The notes: a model not told the origin generated them from the letters alone. 64,000 nt of DNA from Alkalibacillus silvisoli (GCF_039521975.1 NZ_BAAACZ010000002.1:1-64000), one strand, 5' to 3'; positions 16,309-25,006 are shown, counted from the stretch's first letter. Numbers and translations: made by a program.

Positions 16309-17121
16309 TTGGGTTACCAACCTAATTCATTTGTGAATGATCAAGGGTTTATTATAACAGAGGTCTCAATACGAAAGATTTCATCACAATTTGAGCAAGT
16401 TGTAAATTTAACGATTAAAGGAATTGAGTCTCAATTAGGCTCATATATTCATAGCATTTATGTATATGGAAGTGTAGTGGCTGGTAGAGCAATAATTGAA
16501 AAGTCAGACCTTGATGTTTTAGTTGTATTCAAAGAACTGCCAGATGAACAAATAGTTAAACAAATTGATGAGCTTGCTCAAGGGCTAAGTCAAACATTTA
16601 AAGAGAAAGTGAGAGACGTTGGTTTAGTATATACTTATTTGGAAGAAATACGTGAAGGACCAGAGTCTCTAGGGTTGAAAGTATTTTTAAAACATTTATG
16701 TGTATGTCTATATGGGGATGATCTTAGTGTTGAATACCCATGCTATAAACCAACAAAACGAGTTGCTGCCGCTTTAAATGGTGATGCTCCAGACGTTTTA
16801 AAAAGGCTTTGGAAGAAGTATAGTGATAGTCAGAGAGTTCAAGATAAAGTTCAAATTCAAAGAAGCATTGCTAGGAAGATCATCTGTACAGGCGCATGCT
16901 TTGCATCTGCAAAACATGGTGTATGGGCGACGGATAGAGGGGATATGGCTCGATTGTTTATGTACTGTTACCCTAACAAAACTAAACAAATAAAAATAGC
17001 ATTGTTTGCTTCAGATGAACATAAGAAAGTTTCAAGTGAACAAATAGAGATATTAAAATCGTTAAGTGAATGGGTATCAGAGCAAGCAACACATGTTTTT
17101 GGTGAGTATCGGAAGAATTAG
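16309..17121 (+). CDS. Nucleotidyltransferase-domain protein
   Basis: The 270-residue protein starts at TTG 16309 after AGGGAGAGGG. The nucleotidyltransferase signature is clear near residues 50-70: YVYGSVVAGRAIIEKSDLDVLVVF, with the GS pair and the D-x-D metal ligands. The C-terminal ~130 residues are helical, as in KNTase/aminoglycoside adenylyltransferase-like and DUF4111 proteins. It could transfer a nucleotide to a small molecule or protein; no resistance phenotype can be claimed. A GNAT gene follows 43 bp downstream on the same strand, so the two may be co-transcribed. Confidence 0.75.
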   Translation: MGYQPNSFVNDQGFIITEVSIRKISSQFEQVVNLTIKGIESQLGSYIHSIYVYGSVVAGRAIIEKSDLDVLVVFKELPDEQIVKQIDELAQGLSQTFKEKVRDVGLVYTYLEEIREGPESLGLKVFLKHLCVCLYGDDLSVEYPCYKPTKRVAAALNGDAPDVLKRLWKKYSDSQRVQDKVQIQRSIARKIICTGACFASAKHGVWATDRGDMARLFMYCYPNKTKQIKIALFASDEHKKVSSEQIEILKSLSEWVSEQATHVFGEYRKN

Positions 17122-17164
17122 TTAATGTCATTTTAGAAAAATTAGAAAGCAAGGTGAATAAAGT

Positions 17165-17599
17165 TTGAGTCAATTATCCTTTAAAGAATTGAAGTCAAAA
17201 GAAGAGGTAGCAGAGGCTTTTACAATTATAAACCAGTTAAGAACTCATCTAGATATGCATAGATATCTAGACTTAGTAGAGGATGCACAGAAGAATGATC
17301 AATATCACATGGTTGGGTTATATGATGGAGGAGAAATGGTTGCTGTTATAGGGTATAAGCCGATGATTACTCTATATTATGGGCGTTTTGTTTGGGTATG
17401 TGACTTAGTGACTGACACTAGTAAGCGTTCGAAAGGGTATGGAGAAAAGCTACTCGATTATGTTCAAAAATGGGCTGAGGAAAATGGGTATAAAAGTGTC
17501 GCTCTGTCTTCTGGAATAAGTCGTACAGACGCGCACCGATTTTATGAAGAAAAAATGGATTACGATAAAGTAAGCTACGTTTTTAAAAGAGAATTATAA
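17165..17599 (+). CDS. GNAT family N-acetyltransferase
   Basis: The 144-residue single-domain GNAT starts at TTG 17165 with AAGGTG upstream. The acetyl-CoA loop is VTDTSKRSKGYGEKLLDYVQ (motif A, R/K-x-x-G-x-G), followed by a conserved late segment SSGISRTDAHRFYEEKMDY. It lies just behind the nucleotidyltransferase gene. The substrate is unknown. It converges with another acetyltransferase gene on the opposite strand. Confidence 0.85.
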   Translation: MSQLSFKELKSKEEVAEAFTIINQLRTHLDMHRYLDLVEDAQKNDQYHMVGLYDGGEMVAVIGYKPMITLYYGRFVWVCDLVTDTSKRSKGYGEKLLDYVQKWAEENGYKSVALSSGISRTDAHRFYEEKMDYDKVSYVFKREL

Positions 17600-17617
17600 C
17601 TTACTCTACCGTTAATC

Positions 17618-18190
17618 TTAGTTTGTCATAGATTCATAGTCTTCTTTTAAAATAGCGTACACTTTTAAATCTTTATGATGACCTTTAACGAACATGCTCT
17701 TTCTTAATGTTCCTTCATAAGTCATGCCAATCTTTTGCATAACGCGCTCTGATCCTTTGTTTTCAACGAAACAGCGTGCTTCAATACGTATGAGATCCAT
17801 ATTTTCAAAGCCGAACTTAATCAGTTCTTGAACTGCTTCAGTCATAATGCCGTTACCCCAATATTGATCAGAAAGTACGTAACCAATTTCAGCTTTTTGG
17901 TGAGCTGGTTTCCACCATATATAGTCGACTGTTCCGATGATCTTCTTAGTTTCTTTAAGTTCAATTCCAAAAGGTGCAACGTCATTGTTTTGATATTGAT
18001 CTAAAGCGAACTGAATAAAGTCCTTTGTATCATCGAGGGATTGGTGGGTGTTCCAACTGACATATTGTGATACTTCATCTTTAGATGTGTATTCGTTGAT
18101 GTCTTCAACATCATTCATTGTTAGTTTTCTAATTTTTAAGCGGTCTGTCTCTAATGTAGGAAAGTTACTATAAACGTCTTCGATCTTCAT
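17618..18190 (-). CDS. RimJ/RimL-type GNAT acetyltransferase
   Basis: The 190-residue protein opens with the usual LETDRLKIRKLTMNDVEDI strand-helix of the RimJ/RimL/YdaF group. Motif A is LSDQYWGNGIMTEAVQELIK, followed by ARCFVENKGSERVMQKIGM and a Y-E-G-T-L-R segment. These enzymes acetylate protein N-termini or small amines; the target is unknown. The start is ATG 18190, supported by GAGGTG seven bases upstream, in place of the TTG at 18205. Confidence 0.87.
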   Translation of the reverse strand: MKIEDVYSNFPTLETDRLKIRKLTMNDVEDINEYTSKDEVSQYVSWNTHQSLDDTKDFIQFALDQYQNNDVAPFGIELKETKKIIGTVDYIWWKPAHQKAEIGYVLSDQYWGNGIMTEAVQELIKFGFENMDLIRIEARCFVENKGSERVMQKIGMTYEGTLRKSMFVKGHHKDLKVYAILKEDYESMTN

Positions 18191-18310
18191 GAACTCACCT
18201 CTCAAAAGGTATTTCTAATTATTATACATAAACTTAATTGGAAGTAAATAATTTACTTGAAATTTAAATCAGATCATATTTAGGTATTAAGTTAGAGGAG
18301 GTTTATATGA

Positions 18311-19156
18311 ATGATTAGAAAAGCTGTGGGTGCTATTGTATTTCAAGGGAGTGAGTTTTTATTAGTCCAAAAAATGAAAATTAGTGCTATTGGAAATGAA
18401 CATATTGCTGATGGGGAGTGGGATTTTCCCAAAGGTGGGATTGAACAGAGTGACTGGGATTTACAGAGTGCTATTTTAAGGGAGTTAGAAGAAGAGACTG
18501 GTTCCACTGAGTATAGAATTATTAGGCAATTTGAAGAAAAGATATGCTTTTCCTTTGATGAAAACATTAAAGAGAAAACGGGATATGAAAAGCAAGAGAC
18601 AACTATGTTTCTAATAGAATATTGTGGAGATCGGTCTGATTTGGAACCTAAAGACCATGAAATTGCAGAAGTAAAGTTTCTAACATATGAACAGGCTTTT
18701 AGAACCTTTACACATAAAGACACAAAGGAATATTTTAAGAAAATATTTAATGATTATGTTAACGACTGTGTTTTATGTAACCCTACCCTAGAACCAAATC
18801 AACAAGTTGTTTTCAGTAATGTATATTGTATGTTTTTACAGTTAGAACAATCAAAAGTGAAAAGAATTCAGTTAGAGGGAGCGGGATTAATTGTTCCTAG
18901 GAAACACCGAGAAACAGTTTTTGATCTGACACGGGAGGAATGGGAAGCTACATATGATTTGTTGAAACAAGTTAAGACTTATATTGATGAGAAATACCAA
19001 CCACAAGGGTATAATGTAGGTTGGAATTGCGGAGAAGTTGGTGGGCAGCATCTATTTCACGCTCATTTGCATGTTCTTCCACGTTATAAGGGAGAGCCAT
19101 TAGCTGGAAGAGGTATTCGCTATATGTTTAAAAGTGAACAAAACAAACAAAAGTGA
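18311..19156 (+). CDS. NUDIX-HIT fusion nucleotide hydrolase
   Basis: Residues 1-150 form a NUDIX domain: FPKGGIEQSDWD (40-50) then AILRELEEETG (54-64). The catalytic REXXEE is intact, but the upstream Glu of the canonical box is replaced and the loop is one residue longer. Residues 152-281 form a HIT domain with a Cys pair (DCVLCNP), NVGWNCGEVGGQ, and the histidine triad H250-A-H-L-H254. Both domains hydrolyse nucleotide phosphoanhydrides or phosphoramidates, so the enzyme may act on dinucleoside polyphosphates or nucleotide adducts. ATG 18311 lies 8 bp after AGGAGG; ATG 18307 opens only a three-codon frame. It appears monocistronic. Confidence 0.88.
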   Translation: MIRKAVGAIVFQGSEFLLVQKMKISAIGNEHIADGEWDFPKGGIEQSDWDLQSAILRELEEETGSTEYRIIRQFEEKICFSFDENIKEKTGYEKQETTMFLIEYCGDRSDLEPKDHEIAEVKFLTYEQAFRTFTHKDTKEYFKKIFNDYVNDCVLCNPTLEPNQQVVFSNVYCMFLQLEQSKVKRIQLEGAGLIVPRKHRETVFDLTREEWEATYDLLKQVKTYIDEKYQPQGYNVGWNCGEVGGQHLFHAHLHVLPRYKGEPLAGRGIRYMFKSEQNKQK

Positions 19157-19188
19157 AGAGGAGAGGATACCCCTCTCCTTTAAGTGAG

Positions 19189-19725
19189 TTACGGATTCCA
19201 TATTCGGTTAATTGTTGTTCGTTTACCATCAATCGTTAACAAATGGACATCAGGGTTTGTTAACCTGTGGTAACGGGATTTCTTTTTAAAGTGGTCTAAA
19301 ATTAGAGGAATGACACCACCATGAGAAACGATTACCGTGTTCTTTACATTACGCTTTTGAATGTCTTCAATAGCTTCAATTGATCGAGCCCTTTTATCTT
19401 GAGGTGATTTCCGATCAATGACTGATAGTTCAGTTTTGGAAAATTGTTCACGTAATTTTCCCATCCATGAAGAAAAGAGTTGTTGGTTCATAAGTCGCTC
19501 TGCTATCCGTCGATCAACTTCAATTGGCACATTGTTTTCTTTAGCGTAAGGTTCAATCGTCCCTACCGCGCGGATATATGGGCTAGAAATAATTCGGTTG
19601 ACTTCATAGTTTTTGAAGAATTCAACTAAGTCTAATGCTTGTTGTTCGCCTAAAGTTGTTAATGGTGCTTCTGGATTTTGCCCTTCTGCTTTACAATGTC
19701 TGACAATGTAAATGTTTTTTGTCAT
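19189..19725 (-). CDS. Histidine phosphatase (phosphoglycerate mutase-like)
   Basis: The 178-residue protein has the RHG-type catalytic motif IVRHCKAEG (Arg9-His10; Cys replaces the usual Gly), the second Arg in SPYIRAVGT and the second His in VSHGGVI. The short length fits the SixA/broad-specificity branch of the histidine phosphatases, and the substrate is not predictable. ATG 19725 is chosen because GAGGTGAAAG precedes it; an open frame to 19803 lacks a ribosome site. A GNAT gene ends about 100 bp upstream on the same strand. Confidence 0.82.
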   Translation of the reverse strand: MTKNIYIVRHCKAEGQNPEAPLTTLGEQQALDLVEFFKNYEVNRIISSPYIRAVGTIEPYAKENNVPIEVDRRIAERLMNQQLFSSWMGKLREQFSKTELSVIDRKSPQDKRARSIEAIEDIQKRNVKNTVIVSHGGVIPLILDHFKKKSRYHRLTNPDVHLLTIDGKRTTINRIWNP

Positions 19726-19822
19726 GTCTTTCACCTCAAGATCACTAGTAGGAAGATTGCTACTATAGTAATAATTTATTAAAACTATTAAAATTCTGTT
19801 CAATGACTTCGCCCGTTTTCTA

Positions 19823-20338
19823 TTAAATTAGTTGTTCGATGTTGTCCCATTTATAGATTAAAAGCTCTAAATCTTTACCTTGTATTGTAATTGTATCACC
19901 TTTAAAGAAAGAGGCTCCAAACGCTTCATAAAAGAATTTTGATTCATTACTATTTAATACTTCGACAAAGATGGTCCTATACCCAATCGCATTAAAGTGG
20001 GCGAATAAATCATTCATGAGTAATGTTCCAATCCCTTGTCCTTGAAAGGGTTTGAGAATATAAATGGACGTTAAGTCACCAGAGCCTTCAGTATCATTAG
20101 ATACCCGCTTACCTCCACTAGCAAAACCTACAATGTTGCCTGAATCGTCCTCAGCTACAATAATGTACTGATTTTGAGCTGAAATATTGTTAATCCAAAG
20201 GTTAGTTCTTTTTTCATAAGTTAAGTTTTTCAAATATTCATCAGGTACAATACCTTTATAAGTTGTTCGCCAGCTATCGACATGAACTTTAGCAATGCCA
20301 CTTGCATCTGAAACTGTTGCTTCACGTATATTCATCAT
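19823..20338 (-). CDS. GNAT family N-acetyltransferase
   Basis: The 171-residue GNAT begins NIREATVSDASGIAKVHVDSW and has motif A LKPFQGQGIGTLLMNDLFAH followed by EVLNSNESKFFYEAFGA. All core elements are present. The start is ATG 20338 or the adjacent ATG 20335, after AAGGTGGG. The family covers small-molecule and protein acetyltransferases and the substrate is unknown. It sits between the histidine phosphatase and YjbQ genes, all on the minus strand, but the terminator before it argues for its own promoter. Confidence 0.85.
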   Translation of the reverse strand: MMNIREATVSDASGIAKVHVDSWRTTYKGIVPDEYLKNLTYEKRTNLWINNISAQNQYIIVAEDDSGNIVGFASGGKRVSNDTEGSGDLTSIYILKPFQGQGIGTLLMNDLFAHFNAIGYRTIFVEVLNSNESKFFYEAFGASFFKGDTITIQGKDLELLIYKWDNIEQLI

Positions 20339-20399
20339 ATCCCACCTTGGTATGGTTTATTCGATAAGAGACGATAAAATCCCTTTTAAGTAGGATTTT

Positions 20400-20430
20400 A
20401 AAAAAAGACCCCTGATTAATCAGAGGCCTC
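20400..20430 (-). terminator. Terminator of the YjbQ gene
   Basis: On the minus strand GGCCTCTGA and TCAGGGGTC pair around TTAA and run into TTTTTT. Confidence 0.75.
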
Positions 20431-20436
20431 CAAAAA

Positions 20437-20835
20437 TTACTGAATAACTTTTGCGATATATTTTCTTTGTCTTGGTCCATCAAATTCACAGAAATATAAT
20501 CCTTGCCAAGTGCCAAGTACTAGTTGTCCATTCTCAATAATTAATGTTTGAGCATGTCCGACAGTGCTCGTTTTCATATGAGCAGCCGTATTCCCTTCCA
20601 TATGCTTGTCTTTAGGGTCTTCCCACGGGTAAACTTCGCGAAAGCGTCTTAACATATCTGTTTTAACATCAGGGTCTGCATTTTCATTTACAGTAAAGCC
20701 AGCTGTTGTATGCATGGAGGACACAACGATCATCCCTTCTTTAATCCCTTGTTCATGAATCCAGCTCTCAACTTGACTAGTAACGTCAATCATTTGATCG
20801 TGATCGTCTGTTTTAAGGTGAAACGTGTTCATCAT
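20437..20835 (-). CDS. YjbQ/UPF0047 family protein (YugU-like)
   Basis: The 132-residue protein matches the UPF0047/YjbQ family throughout: VSSMHTTAGFTVNENADPDV with the conserved HTT motif, the HMEGNTAAHMKTSTVG block carrying conserved His residues, and LVLGTWQGLYFCEFDGPR at the end. YjbQ-type proteins are small trimeric enzymes for which thiamine-phosphate synthase activity has been reported in E. coli; the physiological role in Bacillus (YugU) is unclear. The start has GGGAGAG upstream. The gene ends in a terminator. Confidence 0.9.
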   Translation of the reverse strand: MMNTFHLKTDDHDQMIDVTSQVESWIHEQGIKEGMIVVSSMHTTAGFTVNENADPDVKTDMLRRFREVYPWEDPKDKHMEGNTAAHMKTSTVGHAQTLIIENGQLVLGTWQGLYFCEFDGPRQRKYIAKVIQ

Positions 20836-20875
20836 GGCAATCTCTCCCTACAAATTGTTTAGTTCATCATAACAT

Positions 20876-21931
20876 TTAAATAAAGTAAAATCCTATCGCA
20901 ATAATGATATAAGCGCACATGAGAGTAAGCCCTTCAAACCAGTTTGTATCACCATCATTAATGATCATAATCGCTAAGAAAACAGAAAGCAGCATAGAAA
21001 TGAGTGCTTCTGTTGGAAATACAAGTGGCATAGGGTTGGCGAACATAAAGGATAACAAGACTAAAATAGGTGTAACAAACATCGCAATCTGTAATGTTGA
21101 ACCAACCGCGATTTCTACTGAGACATTAATTTTATTTTGTAAAGCCATGTAAATAGCTGCGATATTTTCAGCAAAGTTCCCGATAATCGCAACAATGATA
21201 ATCCCGATAAATACTTCACTCCAGCCAAATGATTCAGCAACATCTTCAAACGTATCAACTAACTGGTCACTCACTAGTGCAACTGCGATTGCTGCTGTAG
21301 CTAAGATGATAATGGATTTCCATTTGCCCCATTCGGGTGTTTCGTGCTCTTTGTCACCATTTTCTTCTTTTTCAGCATAGACACCTCTATGGGTAACGAG
21401 TCTGAAAAATAAGGCAGCAAAGTAAAGCAGTATCATAATGATCGCGATCCCAGCGCTTAGCCATAATACTTCATCGTCACTAATTTTCTCAGCAAAAATG
21501 AACGGGAAGACGAATGAAACAACTACTGAAAACATAAGTAGCCCAAGGTTGTGACGAGCATCATAAATGTTAAATTGTTGTCTCTTATATTTAATACCAC
21601 CAATGAAGAAAGATGAACCAGCTACAAGCAATAAATTACTAATAACAGCACCTGTCATAGCCGCTAATACAATATGTAAATACCCTGCAGCTAAGGCGAA
21701 AATTGAAATCGTTAATTCGACAGCATTACCAAATGTAACACTTAAAAGCCCACCAATTCGTGGTCCTGCTATAACAGATAAGCTATCAGTTGAGCGTCCA
21801 ATATACGAGGCTAAGCCTAAAATCGTCACGCTATAAACACCGAACATCCAAGTTGAGTCCCAACCTAAAAATGTTCCAGCTGCAGATAATGGTACGCCAA
21901 GTAGTACAATGATGAAAAACACCTTATTCAT
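20876..21931 (-). CDS. cax: Calcium/proton exchanger (CaCA family, Cax/YfkE)
   Basis: The 351-residue membrane protein has eleven predicted helices and two CaCA repeats. The ion-binding alpha motifs are FGNAVELTISIFAL in the first half and GNFAENIAAIYMAL with VEIAVGSTLQIAMF in the second; the paired Glu residues are intact. A short acidic loop separates the halves, as in B. subtilis YfkE (ChaA). It should export Ca2+ in exchange for H+. ATG 21931 has AGGAAAG upstream; GTG 21949 is less favoured. Confidence 0.92.
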   Translation of the reverse strand: MNKVFFIIVLLGVPLSAAGTFLGWDSTWMFGVYSVTILGLASYIGRSTDSLSVIAGPRIGGLLSVTFGNAVELTISIFALAAGYLHIVLAAMTGAVISNLLLVAGSSFFIGGIKYKRQQFNIYDARHNLGLLMFSVVVSFVFPFIFAEKISDDEVLWLSAGIAIIMILLYFAALFFRLVTHRGVYAEKEENGDKEHETPEWGKWKSIIILATAAIAVALVSDQLVDTFEDVAESFGWSEVFIGIIIVAIIGNFAENIAAIYMALQNKINVSVEIAVGSTLQIAMFVTPILVLLSFMFANPMPLVFPTEALISMLLSVFLAIMIINDGDTNWFEGLTLMCAYIIIAIGFYFI

Positions 21932-22104
21932 ATCTTTCCTGCCTTTCACAATGTTCTACTTTATAGGCTTATCGATTTTTAAAGAAATCATACAGCAATC
22001 TTACAGGGTTGGTATAAATTCATAGCCTTTTTAATTATTTTTTGGTTAAATGGGTAAAACAGAAATTATTAGTATTCATATTACAGTTATTCTAGGGGGC
22101 TTAT

Positions 22105-22314
22105 ATGGAGGCTATTGCTTTAGCGTTAGTGGTTAAGATCTTTGCTGCTTTTGTTGTGTTGTTATATTTCACCCCAACATTAATGGCGCTGAAACATAAC
22201 CATGAACATAGGTCGTGGATTGTGTTATTGAACCTATTGATTGGTTGGACTATTTTAGGCTGGCTAATCATTTTAATTTGGTCGATCCGTGAGCAGTACT
22301 ATATCACACAATAA
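22105..22314 (+). CDS. Superinfection-immunity family small membrane protein
   Basis: The 69-residue protein has two membrane helices. It shows the conserved pattern YFTPTLMALKHNH ... LLNLLIGWTILGWLIILIW that defines the 'superinfection immunity' family (named after T4 Imm). Chromosomal members are common and mostly uncharacterised; the family name does not prove a phage-defence role. No phage genes are nearby. The start follows TAGGGGGC. A weak hairpin terminator follows. Confidence 0.82.
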   Translation: MEAIALALVVKIFAAFVVLLYFTPTLMALKHNHEHRSWIVLLNLLIGWTILGWLIILIWSIREQYYITQ

Positions 22315-22332
22315 CAATGTATAAAATTAACA

Positions 22333-22371
22333 AAAAGCTACAACCCTTGTATAGAGTGGGCTAGAGCTTTT
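22333..22371 (+). terminator. Probable terminator
   Basis: AAAAGCT (22333-22339) pairs with AGCTTTT (22365-22371), with a second CCC/GGG helix inside. It separates the small membrane protein gene from the CAP gene. Confidence 0.5.
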
Positions 22372-22475
22372 ACTATTAACTTCTATTATTTGGTAGTTTG
22401 AAATCTATTGAGTTGTAAGTGTTCAGTATCCATAATGAGTGTCGGGGGTCAATAACATAGGAGGGTAATTCAAAT

Positions 22476-23219
22476 ATGTTAAGACCAGTATTATTAACAT
22501 TAGCAGCAATCGTTGTATCTGCAGTGTTGGTTGTTGGACCTGTACAAGCAGATGAAAGTTCAAGTCCTTACGAAATAACTTATGAAGTTAAAAGTCAAAG
22601 TAACCAACAATCTCTAGGGTTTAATATTCAAGAGATTAATAGTTTCTTTGATCAATTAGAGTGGGACTTTAACTGGAACCAACAGCCGACAGAGCAAGAG
22701 GAAGTAAATGAACCGGCAGAACCGGTTGAAGAGCCTCAAGAACCAACAGAGGATGCTAATGAACCAGAACAAGAAACAGAAAATAACGAATCAAATCAAG
22801 AAGAAAGCACAAATGATGATTCGTCAAACTATGATGTTCATGAATTTGAACAACAAGTTGTAAGCTTAGTGAATGAAGAGAGAGAACAAAGAGGTTTACA
22901 ACCGTTAGAGTTATCAGGAGAACTAAGTGATGTTGCCCGTGCGAAGTCACAGGATATGGCTGATCAAAACTATTTCAGTCACCAATCACCGACTTATGGT
23001 TCTCCATTTGATATGATGGACCATTATGGTGTTGATTATCGCACAGCAGGTGAAAACATTGCGATGGGTCAACGTTCACCTGAGGCAGTGATGCAAGGGT
23101 GGATGAATAGTGATGGTCACCGTGAAAACATTTTAAGTGATGATTTCACACACATTGGTGTAGGTTATGTTGAAGGAAATGGTTCAATTTATTGGACCCA
23201 AATGTTTAAAGCACAATAA
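22476..23219 (+). CDS. Secreted CAP-domain (SCP/YkwD-like) protein
   Basis: The 247 residues comprise a signal peptide (about 1-25, VGPVQA cleavage region), a Glu/Pro-rich acidic linker (about 65-120) and a C-terminal CAP domain (125-246). The CAP motifs are visible: NEEREQRGLQPLEL, the His-bearing YFSHQSPTYGSPFDMM, AGENIAMGQ and HRENIL. YkwD-type CAP proteins are secreted and of uncertain function; some are spore-associated. The start is preceded by AGGAGGG. A paralogue with an almost matching CAP domain lies at 34350-35057. Confidence 0.9.
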   Translation: MLRPVLLTLAAIVVSAVLVVGPVQADESSSPYEITYEVKSQSNQQSLGFNIQEINSFFDQLEWDFNWNQQPTEQEEVNEPAEPVEEPQEPTEDANEPEQETENNESNQEESTNDDSSNYDVHEFEQQVVSLVNEEREQRGLQPLELSGELSDVARAKSQDMADQNYFSHQSPTYGSPFDMMDHYGVDYRTAGENIAMGQRSPEAVMQGWMNSDGHRENILSDDFTHIGVGYVEGNGSIYWTQMFKAQ

Positions 23220-23321
23220 AAGATACTCTATATAAAAAAACTTGCCAAGTAGAAATTGTTGAAGATAGAGGCGAGTTAGACTAATACAAGTGGGATGAAT
23301 GATGTTCTCCTATCTTTGTAA

Positions 23322-23352
23322 AAAAGGCAGTCTCAGTTGAGGCTGCCTTTTA
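23322..23352. terminator. Bidirectional terminator
   Basis: AAAGGCAG and CTGCCTTT flank TCTCA/TGAGG, giving a 13-bp stem with a 2-nt turn. A and T runs on both sides serve the CAP (+) and LysM (-) genes. Confidence 0.85.
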
Positions 23353-23360
23353 ATTAATTA

Positions 23361-24170
23361 TTATGAGCTAAACCAAACCCTAACTCTCACTAAATCTTGA
23401 ATGGAGCCATCTTGTGCACTGCGTGAATAAACTTGTAACTCACCTAATGAACTAGTAGGTTCTTGGTCAAACTCAAGGTTATCTAAAAATTGACTATAAG
23501 ATGGTGCTGCGTACCTTGCTGTGGTAAACGATTCTTCAATAACAACCGTTTCATTAGAATCGATTAAACGGTAAAGGACATTCGCTTCAAATGTCCGTGC
23601 AAATCCTTCAAGTAAAGCACCATCACGAATAATAGTACCAGGAAGGGGCAAAGTTACAACTATATTTTCTGACATTGATAAAGGTATGATGATTCGGACG
23701 CCTTCATAAATCGTATCAGCTGATATGCCAAATCTATTCATATTTGCTTGGAGAATGTTATCGATTGGAATGCCTGTTCTTTGAGAAATATCTGCTAATG
23801 TATCACCAGGTTCAACTTCATAAATGAAGACAGGTAGTAGTATTTGTTGGTTAACATCCATATAATCAGGGTTATGGATCGTTCGATTTATCCCAATAAG
23901 TAGTTCAGGTTCTAAAGAAAATCGATTCGATAAATAGCTAATTGTATCACCGTATTGAACAACATATAATGTTTCGGTCTCTGTCAGTAATGTTTTAGGT
24001 ATGACTATTACTTGCCCGGGCTCCATCATATATAAATCAGTAAATGGTGGATATAATGCATTCGCTTCGACAATAGAATCAACATCACTTCCATATCGTT
24101 GTGATAGTTGATAAACAGAGTCACCTGGTCTTACAGTATGAATGATATGTGTTCCACGCCTAATCGTCAC
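23361..24170 (-). CDS. Triple-LysM protein with Gmad2-like C-terminal domain
   Basis: The 269-residue protein has three LysM modules: HTVRPGDSVYQLSQRYG (about 10-57), YVVQYGDTISYLSNRFS (about 68-112) and YEVEPGDTLADISQRTG (about 115-162). A ~100-residue tail beginning VTLPLPGTIIRDGALLEGFA matches the Gmad2 immunoglobulin-like domain of spore-germination-associated proteins. LysM binds peptidoglycan, so a role in spore cortex or germination is likely. There is no signal peptide, as in many spore LysM proteins. The start is GTG 24170 with AAGGAG upstream. Confidence 0.85.
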   Translation of the reverse strand: MTIRRGTHIIHTVRPGDSVYQLSQRYGSDVDSIVEANALYPPFTDLYMMEPGQVIVIPKTLLTETETLYVVQYGDTISYLSNRFSLEPELLIGINRTIHNPDYMDVNQQILLPVFIYEVEPGDTLADISQRTGIPIDNILQANMNRFGISADTIYEGVRIIIPLSMSENIVVTLPLPGTIIRDGALLEGFARTFEANVLYRLIDSNETVVIEESFTTARYAAPSYSQFLDNLEFDQEPTSSLGELQVYSRSAQDGSIQDLVRVRVWFSS

Positions 24171-24268
24171 CTAAGATCACACTCCTTTTTTCAAGACCAT
24201 TTTATGCTACATTTGTCCTAAGTATGAACTAAAAAAAAGCCTACACAATTATGTGCAGGCATTAGCTA

Positions 24269-24607
24269 CTAAGAGTCACGGTCTTCTTTATCCTGTTTAT
24301 GATGCTTGTCCATCTTAGGTATGAAGTCGTTTTCTTTAAGCTTATCGAAGCGTTCATCAAGATAAGACTTCATTTTATCTGCTTTTTCTTCTGTGAACAC
24401 ACCATACTCGACATATTTATCGATAATGACTTTGTGTTGTTCAAAAGCGTTGTGGTGTAGAGCTTCCATTTCAGCTAGTTGTTCTTCAGTCAGCTCTACA
24501 TCTTCGTTTACTTCTTCTTCTGCACCCACTTGTGTTGTTAATATGCCGATTGATGCGAAAAGAACAAGAAGTGTTGAACCAAGTAATAAAGTAATTCTTT
24601 TTGCCAT
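24269..24607 (-). CDS. YckD/DUF2680 secreted small protein
   Basis: The 112-residue protein has a signal peptide (about 1-29, ending TTQVGA). A charged helical region follows, with LTEEQLAEMEALHHNAFEQH and YVEYGVFTEEKADKMKSYLD, as in DUF2680 (B. subtilis YckD). The tail is rich in His, Lys and Asp. The function is unknown. ATG 24607 is chosen with GAGGTG at 8 bp; GTG 24616 overlaps that site. It is monocistronic. Confidence 0.8.
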   Translation of the reverse strand: MAKRITLLLGSTLLVLFASIGILTTQVGAEEEVNEDVELTEEQLAEMEALHHNAFEQHKVIIDKYVEYGVFTEEKADKMKSYLDERFDKLKENDFIPKMDKHHKQDKEDRDS

Positions 24608-24740
24608 TTTAATCACCTCATCTGAAATTTTGTCATACTTTAACTTGTACTAATTTTTGAAAATCATACGTCCGTTATAAGACAAGGTTTAGGTTACATA
24701 TGTTTTAAGAAGGGTATGTGTCGTATATGGGAGGGTTCAT

Positions 24741-24872
24741 ATGCTTAAAGATATTGATTGGTCTATAGTGTCATTTGTAGGAATTACAATGATTAAAGAA
24801 TATTGGGTTTATTATCGCTTACCACATGTTCAGTATTGGAGTATGCAAGTGAAAATAGAAGACAGGAAATGA
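24741..24872 (+). CDS. Hypothetical 43-residue protein
   Basis: A short frame starting MLKDIDWSIVSFVGITMIKE and ending VKIEDRK is preceded by GGGAGGG at 7 bp spacing. It has a mildly hydrophobic N-terminal half and several aromatic residues (WVYYRLPHVQYW). The family is not recognised. The strong ribosome site is the main support. Confidence 0.45.
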   Translation: MLKDIDWSIVSFVGITMIKEYWVYYRLPHVQYWSMQVKIEDRK

Positions 24873-24884
24873 AGTAACCTCTCT

Positions 24885-24913
24885 TTAGAAACAAAAATAA
24901 GATATGCTATAAT
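24885..24913 (+). promoter_or_regulatory. Promoter of the tRNA-Ala gene
   Basis: TTAGAA and TATAAT are 17 bp apart, with an extended -10 (TGC before TATAAT). They end 20 bp before the mature tRNA 5' end. Confidence 0.65.
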
Positions 24914-24933
24914 GTACTCGTGAAAGTATAGAA

Positions 24934-25006
24934 GGGGCATTAGCTCAGCTGGGAGAGCGTTGTGCTGGCAGCGCGAAGGTCGTCGGTTCGAGCCCGACAT
25001 GCTCCA
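24934..25006 (+). tRNA. tRNA-Ala (anticodon GGC)
   Basis: The cloverleaf can be drawn by eye. The acceptor GGGGCAT/ATGCTCC is followed by A73, the D arm is GCTCAGCTGGGAGAGC, the anticodon loop is CTGGCAG with GGC, and the T arm is GTCGGTTCGAGCCCGAC. The anticodon stem TTGTG/CGCGA relies on two wobble pairs. CCA is not encoded. It is 73 nt long and stands alone, not in a cluster. Confidence 0.95.

Noticed and set aside
16309..17121. Aminoglycoside resistance gene
   Set aside because: Only the generic nucleotidyltransferase signature is visible; nothing points to antibiotic substrates.
18307..18318. ATG 18307 as start of the NUDIX-HIT gene
   Set aside because: That frame stops after three codons; ATG 18311 has optimal spacing to AGGAGG.
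22105..22314. Phage or prophage remnant because of the superinfection-immunity family name
   Set aside because: No integrase, structural or lysis genes are nearby, and chromosomal members of this small family are common.
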